Assembly: GCA_028565635.1 (NCBI GenBank)
Contig: JAOXYB010038418.1
Span: forward strand, 1 to 13,408
Reading direction: 5' to 3'
Length of the DNA: 13,408 bases
Origin: Phoronis ovalis
Lineage: Eukaryota; Phoronida; Phoronidae
A program made the translations under genes and the position numbers. Below, piece after piece: positions 8,516 through 13,408 of the stretch. Each line of letters begins with the position of its first letter. Position 1 is the first letter of the stretch. Under the pieces are notes generated by a model, which did not search any database, was not told where the DNA came from, and saw nothing but the letters and a program-made list of their open reading frames with translations.

Positions 8516-9101
8516 CAAATGAGTTTCGATCCTTGTGGCGAAAGTTTTATAAAAGGATTTATAAAAAAAATTTAAAAAAATAAATGGCTGTATATACCGT
8601 TAGTATGAAGTGCAAAATAATCACCAATATATTTATTTTATGTTCACATGTGAAACAAAAAATACCTTTTAATACAAGAGTATGGAGATTATATTACATA
8701 AATTTACCAATATATAATTTCCATTTATTATATGTTATACTTTTTGTATTCCTTGATAGATCTTGGATCTCCACCCCACAACATTCATATCCCGTACGTA
8801 AAGTTTTTGCATTCCTTTACAATCTTTTCGCGTTTTATATTTATAGTTTTCAAAGGGGAATGCCGGAAAATATATCGCTTGAGAACTTGAAAAGATCGTG
8901 AGAGACATGGGAACACAATTTAAGCATTGCGATGGAATGCAAAACCATCGCGAGCCAACCCCGGAGCTAGGCCATTTGTGTAAAGGGTGGATACAATTTC
9001 GTTTTATAAAAAGCCTTTAAACAAGTTAGCCTGCTAAAGCACCCCTCTGGAAGACTTGCTCGTTTGAAAAGTGACCTTTGGCAAACCTCACTCAGTAAAA
9101 C
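8516..9101. other. Gene-poor AT-rich DNA upstream of cyclin K
   Basis: A 105-codon plus-strand frame (8584-8901) is rich in I, Y, F and L as expected from AT-rich DNA and shows no family motif. A small hairpin with 7-bp arms GCGATGG/CCATCGC lies at 8929-8951. No gene is supported. Confidence 0.5.
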
Positions 9102-9500
9102 TCACATATTGCCGTGCGGATGAAGTCCGGGGTGAAGCCGCCCTGGTTTTTCGCATCTGCTGAAAAACATGCCTTTTTTATTATGCATTCGTATACATCT
9201 GAATTGTGTAAAACATGCCCTTTGGCAGATCTCTATTCTTTGTAGAAACAATACCTTAGCTTTGCCAATATTTAGCCAAATATACACCCTTAACACGGAA
9301 CGCACGATACGTGCCTGGTTAAAAAAAATATATTCTTTTTCAAAAGATTTTTCATTCGCGCATACAACTGGATCCCCCCTTTGATCCATGTGCCCCCGGG
9401 GGAGCGAACATAAAGACTTCGAATGCGAAAATATTGCTTGCCCAAACGCGATAATTCTTAGAAATAAATATTTCCCCAATGTCACATGCGGGGCTCCATA
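9102..9500. repeat. Repeat-like, less AT-rich segment with CCCCCGGGGG core
   Basis: This segment is less AT-rich than its flanks. Near 9121-9145 the minus strand reads GGCTTCACCCCGGACTTCAT, a phrase that resembles GGGGCTTCGCCCC-type repeats I associate with invertebrate genomes. A perfect CCCCCGGGGG palindrome lies at about 9393-9402. A 127-codon minus-strand frame covers most of it (9485-9102) without a recognisable domain; it may be a remnant of a repeat. I could not define ends or a target duplication. Confidence 0.3.
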
Positions 9501-9784
9501 ATTCAGTTCCCTTTGTATATTTTTCCCTATATTTTATTTTTTACATTTTGATTTTCAATCAGAACATAAAATTTGCACATAGCAATGAATTCCCGATCAC
9601 AACTGAATTTTATATATTTTATTTTCACTGCTAAAACAACTATTTTAATGAGGTTTCTGTAATTAATGAAGAAATAACAGCAAAATTGCCGACAATTAGC
9701 AATGCATTAACGTTATCTTAACCCCGGGGGGGCTCACTTGAAAAAAGTCGGGTACCCATGCTCGTCCGTAGGGTGCAAAATAAG

Positions 9785-10147
9785 TCCCTAAATGGGAATT
9801 GGAGGATTAAAATACCACCCCTAAACGGGAGAATTTTGCTCAAAAAGGTACCCCTAAACGGGGTTTTCTCTGAAAAATGTACCCCTAAACGGGAAGTAAA
9901 AATTAAACTTTCACAATGGTACCCCTAAACGAGTAGACCTTGTATCGATGTTTTGTAACTTTACCTGATAAAAAAGCAACCCCTAAACGGGAGGTGCAAA
10001 TGAAAAACCAACCCCTAAACTGGAAGTTACATTTGCGCGGCCAAAAACCTGGGACTAATATATATTAGTCCCAGCAAAAACATACTCCTATAAAATGTGG
10101 CTCAAGTTCCCGTGCTCAAGTTACGTCAAAATCGACCCCTAAACGGG
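9785..10147 (+). repeat. Phased CCCCTAAACGGG 12-mers inside the 528-bp element
   Basis: Copies begin near 9785, 9818, 9851, 9882, 9922, 9980, 10012 and 10136, all in one orientation. The first (TCCCTAAATGGG), fifth (ending CGAG) and seventh (ending CTGG) are variant. Steps are 33, 33, 31, 40, 58, 32 and 124, so most adjacent copies are about 32 bp apart. Sequence between copies is not conserved, unlike an ordinary tandem repeat. Confidence 0.7.
10049..10074. repeat. 26-bp perfect palindrome
   Basis: CTGGGACTAATAT is followed immediately by its own reverse complement with no loop. It lies inside the 528-bp element, in a gap between the phased 12-mers. Confidence 0.8.
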
Positions 10148-10253
10148 GTTCCCGGAAACCCCGTCGAACGTCAAAAAGGAACCCCTTTTCCCGGTTTTTT
10201 CGGACTAGCATGCGTATCCGACTTTTTTTCAAGTGAGCCCCCCGGGACATTAA

Positions 10254-10486
10254 CCTCATGATCCTGGGGAGTTTATTAGTCCTCACAGCTTCTACGGCTA
10301 GGGGCCTTCTAACTGGGTCAGGTTTTATATATCCTATAGGTCAGGCCTATCAGACAGGCAAGGCAAATACAATCACAAACCTCTAAGATTATCAGGCTAA
10401 TTAAAGATGATAATTAAAAAAACTAGGACTTCACATTTAGACATACTAGTCTCAGATCACGACACGCTAGTCAGGGTTTATATTTC
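10254..10486. other. Intergenic DNA between repeat element and putative promoter
   Basis: Mixed-composition DNA with no recognised exon. It contains GTTTTATATATCCTA, a 15-mer also found near 171-186, which may be coincidence in AT-rich DNA. Confidence 0.4.
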
Positions 10487-10499
10487 ATGAGCACTGCAA

Positions 10500-10575
10500 T
10501 GTGTCGCCACCTGGTACTCAAATTAAGTAATATCCTCGTGGGCGTGACGTCACTGAACCATATAACATGGCGAAA
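10500..10575 (+). promoter_or_regulatory. Putative plus-strand promoter: CTCF-like site, CRE, ATGGCG
   Basis: In order on the plus strand: GTCGCCACCTGGTA (10503-10516), whose reverse complement TACCAGGTGGCGAC fits the CTCF core well; the palindromic CRE TGACGTCA (10545-10552); and ATGGCG (10567-10572). The cluster mirrors the motifs near the inferred cyclin K promoter on the opposite strand. It suggests the start of an unidentified gene reading rightwards out of the window. Confidence 0.4.
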
Positions 10576-10660
10576 ATCTGGAAGTTACTGCGAAGATCGC
10601 GAAATTTTTAATTATTTTTTGGAAAGAAGTGTGCGAGTGTGTGTACAGAAAGTTACAGAG
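10555..10660 (+). other. Candidate first exon of an unidentified plus-strand gene
   Basis: This follows the motif cluster and ends at TTACAGAG|GTAAAA, a moderate donor. The ATG at 10567 opens only a 14-codon frame (MAKIWKLLRRSRNF, stop at 10609-10611), so the exon would be untranslated or carry a uORF. The start is arbitrary. No downstream exon can be joined to it with confidence. Confidence 0.25.
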
Positions 10661-13071
10661 GTAAAAACAAGCATATTATACTAACATCCTGTACAGTGCA
10701 TGTTTATTATTTTGTCATATGTTTTACATAATTACGTAATTTCAAATTGGATTTTAGATGTAAAGTTTCTGCCGCTGTTTGCCCAAAGACACTAGTGTTG
10801 CCTATTGGAATGCGGCACCCCGCGGCTCCCCCAGCGGGAAGCGCTTAATGTGATTAAGTTTGTGTATCATTGAAGTTATGTCTAGATTTAATTTTGGTCG
10901 ATAGACTCCTAAAGAAGGACAGGCCTAGAAGATTGTTAGCGCTGCAATTATTACTATTAGATAATCCATTGAACTTCCCGGCTCTTTGATCGGAATTAGA
11001 TCACTTTCAGTTTATTATATCCTCCTTGATCAACCGACTCCACGGTACTTTTTGGTAGGTATTTTACGAAATAATTTTAGTTTATGAACATTAAATTAAC
11101 AATTTTGAATAATTTACGTATTGGAATTTATTGGGGAAGTTGACATGGAAATCTGTAAATTATTGACTTGCTTCTTCATGTTCTTCATCGTATAATCAAT
11201 ACATTTTGTTCCTTGTAAATAGACAGAATAACAATTGTCGATGACTATTTAGTATTTTACCTCAGTCTGAAGTTCTGACATTGTTTAAAGGTCATTTCTG
11301 TCACTGGTAATTTTAAAGAGATGCCAGTGTAGGAGTTACAAATGACCATCCCTCCCCCCCTGTCCACTGTACATGTTTTTAGCACTGTAAACTGTAAGTC
11401 ATGTAATAATTTTTTTATGAGATGGATTAGGAATTATTTTAAAACCAATCCCCAAACACTGAAAATAAAGAAATTATCCAATCCTCAGATATTTATATCA
11501 TGCACAAAATAGGGGGAACAGCTACAGTCTTCAGGTTACATTTGTTTTTAAAATTTACTTAATTGTATTGACATGAAATTAGTATACAGGTAAAATGCAA
11601 GGAGAGCTGGCACTTGTCAGAACAGTTGGGTTGAAAGGCTCAAGGTCAAAAGTGCTTTCCAAAAATACACCTTATGTTGAAAACTAATTTATCAAAAAAA
11701 GGAATTCTACAAATATGTGCATCTCATGATAAAAAGTAAAACAATGGTAAACCGAATCCTTGTTAAAACTATTGATTTAAAATATATACCCGCCCATGAT
11801 AAAAATAATATGTTTAAAAAACATCCCATGGTACATAATATAATGAAATACCACATTGTAAACTCAGTAGAAAAAACGGGGCTTATGGGGTAAATGTAGC
11901 TACTTTGAATGGCAGTGCGTTCCTCTGGAGTAAAATTTTAATTTAAAAATAATGTGATGTTCACATCACATAGTACATAATTTAAACATGACTGTATTAA
12001 ACAAACCATTAAAATTGTGGTATATTAGCTATCTATCTTCGAAATCATATCTTGTTTATTGGATCTTATGCCGTGAAGCCATCAATCTAGATCAATGCTT
12101 GTATTTATGTTGTGAAATATATTCTGTGAAGCCATCAGTGGTTGTATCGAGTTGTGAAGTATTTCCATCATTTATTGAATAAATTAATTCTACATTATGT
12201 TTTCAGAATTAATTTATACACAGTTTGTCAAATCATGATTACATTATGTCATGGTTGCTATAATGCACTGTAAAATATTCATAGAATCTATAATATATAT
12301 TCTGTCAAAACGCCTCGTCATTCCATAGCCATAACAAATATCTGCGCAGTGTCAATCCTGATGTTTAGTTTGTTACATCATATTATGCTATAGCTGTACT
12401 TTCTTGTACTTTACTATGTATCCAATAATTATATTCCTAAATTAATACTGTGCCAATTACTGTTAGTTAACTTTCCTTTGGCAGTTCAGTTTGTTTCCCA
12501 TATTATCTTCCCTATAAACTATTAAATTGGTTGTATCCATATGAAGGATGTTGACTTTTGAAGATGTAAATTACACAACTAGATACATAAGGCTGACAAA
12601 TACTTCATTAGTCAAATGTTATATATTTCAGTTGACATAAAGCATGTCTAATGCATACTAACTTGTAGTTTTGTTATACTAAGAACTGGCATCCTATTTT
12701 GTGTGAAGTTGGTAGAGGACAAAATGTCTCACCTAGCTACTATGAAAAAAATATCTGCTTTGTATTTGCAGTAAATTGCTTCTCACTTGATATTCTAGTT
12801 AAGCCCTATAAATAAACATTAAATTTATTGCCCACATGACATGTATTCGGGAATATAAAAAAACATGTTTCTTCAATAGAATTATTTTATACTAAGTTAT
12901 TGTAACGGAAAGGTTTCCTCCATGCAAGATTGATTTGTCTTTCGTTACGAAAATAAAATTGATGTCAAAAAGTAATACAGAGTAATACCAGCATCTCAGA
13001 GACTTGCAGTTGTTGTTTAGCAATGTCTGAAGTGCGTATAATTCCAGGCATTTGTTTTCCTTACCTCACAG
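10661..13071. other. Long AT-rich stretch, no secure gene
   Basis: About 2.4 kb of AT-rich DNA, probably intronic or intergenic. A short GC-rich patch occurs at about 10811-10849. A 30-codon frame at about 11595-11687 (starting MQGELALVRT) follows an acceptor-like ATACAG but is too short to credit. Small hairpins are at 11952-11971 (8-bp arms) and 12179-12217 (13-bp arms). No RNA gene was recognised. Confidence 0.5.
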
Positions 13072-13132
13072 AACTTGACATTAAAGGAAGACCAACGCCT
13101 GAATTTATCCAGACTGCAGTCTGGAGTGCTTG
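13072..13132 (+). other. Weak candidate coding exon on the plus strand
   Basis: A strong acceptor (TTTGTTTTCCTTACCTCACAG ends at 13071, quoted here only as a pyrimidine-rich tract plus CACAG) precedes 61 bases that read NLTLKEDQRLNLSRLQSGVL in frame 1, a charged, helix-like peptide, ending at a weaker donor TTG|GTACTT. A competing reading is a 43-codon frame starting ATG at 13023. I do not recognise a protein family, and only the acceptor is good evidence. Confidence 0.2.
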
Positions 13133-13314
13133 GTACTTAAGATATGTTATTTAATATATGCTGCATGTCATAACTCAAAATTTGAGAAGTATAAATTATT
13201 ATATTAATAATATTGACAGGTTTAACATCCTCATACATATCAACAATACATGCACAACTCAAGTCATAGCATGCATGTATCCATAACTTACATAAGAACA
13301 TGATAGTCTTCTGA

Positions 13315-13408
13315 CCCCGGGGGTACTCGTGTTTTTTTTAATACGGGGATGTGCCGCGGAACCCAATCCAAAATTTTAGCTTGCGGTAGCAAACCCAATC
13401 CAAATTTT
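13315..13408 (+). repeat. Left end of another CCCCGGGGG-type element, truncated by window
   Basis: It starts CCCCGGGGGTACTCGTG, then a T run, ATACGGGGATGTGCCGCGGA, and two copies of AACCCAATCCAAA(A)TTTT beginning at 13360 and 13392, 32 bases apart. The ends and the 32-base step resemble the element at 9722-10249. CCCCGGGGGTACTC...ATACGGGGATGTGCCGC-type repeats are, from memory, widespread in marine invertebrates. Confidence 0.6.

Larger units (their letters stand above)
9722..10249. mobile_element. 528-bp terminal-inverted-repeat element flanked by TTAA
   Basis: The left end 9722-9768 (CCCCGGGGGGGCTCACTTG, then a run of A, GTCGGGTACCCATGC, TCGTCCG) is matched in reverse complement by 10249-10201 (TGTCCCGGGGGGCTCACTTG, a run of A, GTCGGATACGCATGC, TAGTCCG). 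That is about 47 bp with few mismatches. TTAA flanks each side (9718-9721 and 10250-10253), as for piggyBac-type insertion, though CATTAAC at 9705-9711 and 10248-10254 is another possible duplication. The interior encodes no transposase but holds eight copies of a CCCCTAAACGGG-like 12-mer and a 26-bp palindrome. It is a non-autonomous element; the superfamily is uncertain. Confidence 0.7.

Noticed and set aside
8518-8545. B-box-like GTTTCGATCC that might mark a tRNA or SINE
   Set aside because: No matching A box, acceptor stem or cloverleaf arms could be found around it.
8584-8901. 105-codon plus-strand frame
   Set aside because: Amino-acid content mirrors AT-rich DNA (I, Y, F, L, K), with no family motif, promoter or splice context of its own.
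9785-10147. Regularly spaced repeats that could suggest a CRISPR array
   Set aside because: The repeat is only 12 bp and degenerate, steps range from 31 to 124 bp, the unit sits inside an inverted-repeat element, and the genome is clearly eukaryotic with spliced genes.
171-10337. Shared 15-mer GTTTTATATATCCTA near 171-186 and 10322-10337
   Set aside because: Both lie about 80 bases outside a CCCCGGGG core, which was intriguing, but the sequence between core and 15-mer is unrelated and AT-rich 15-mers can recur by chance.
10487-10684. 65-codon plus-strand frame over the promoter-like cluster
   Set aside because: It crosses the CTCF-like site and CRE and would need to read through the candidate donor; it looks like a chance frame.
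12179-12217. AT-only hairpin with 13-bp arms
   Set aside because: The arms are nearly all A and T in AT-rich DNA, so a match of this size carries little weight.

Overview
This window looks like animal (metazoan) nuclear DNA. It is AT-rich, holds one intron-rich gene on the minus strand, and has several terminal-inverted-repeat elements in introns and intergenic DNA. The repeat style (ends built on CCCCGGGGG with phased internal motifs, plus a small GGCCACCC-ended element) reminds me of bivalve and other marine invertebrate genomes. A lophotrochozoan, perhaps a bivalve, is my guess from memory and not something the sequence proves.

The one securely identified gene is cyclin K (CCNK), the regulatory partner of the transcriptional kinases CDK12 and CDK13. 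Eight coding exons on the minus strand join without any frame problem into a 509-residue protein: 7429-7293, 7072-6991, 6288-6157, 4780-4617, 4167-3992, 3752-3622, 3356-3236 and 2604-2018. Every junction has AG/GT borders and compatible phases, and the joined coding length is exactly 510 codons including TAA. Both cyclin folds are complete and are followed by a Pro/Gln/Tyr-rich tail. A poly(A) signal lies about 118 bases beyond the stop. A likely non-coding first exon ends at a consensus donor at 8360/8359, next to a promoter-like cluster (CCAAT box, CTCF-like site, ATGGCG motif) at about 8440-8515.

Layout by region: 1-93, end of a CCCCGGGG-type repeat; 94-1870, AT-rich intergenic DNA with a perfect 28-bp foldback at 715-791; about 1875-2017, cyclin K 3' UTR; 2018-7429, cyclin K coding exons and introns, with a Harbinger-like MITE in one intron; 7430-8359, inferred 5' UTR intron with a 34-bp tandem repeat; 8360-8515, inferred first exon and promoter; 8516-9720, gene-poor DNA with repeat-like GC-rich patches; 9722-10249, a 528-bp inverted-repeat element flanked by TTAA and carrying a 12-mer spaced about 32 bp apart; 10500-10660, a second promoter-like cluster on the plus strand (CRE, CTCF-like site, ATGGCG); 10661-13314, AT-rich DNA with one weak exon candidate; 13315-13408, start of another CCCCGGGGG element that runs off the window.

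No prokaryotic operon, CRISPR array, tRNA or rRNA was seen. The least explained structures are the CCCCGGGGG-ended family with its 32-bp phasing, the perfect foldback at 715-791, and the matched motif clusters at about 8.45 and 10.5 kb.
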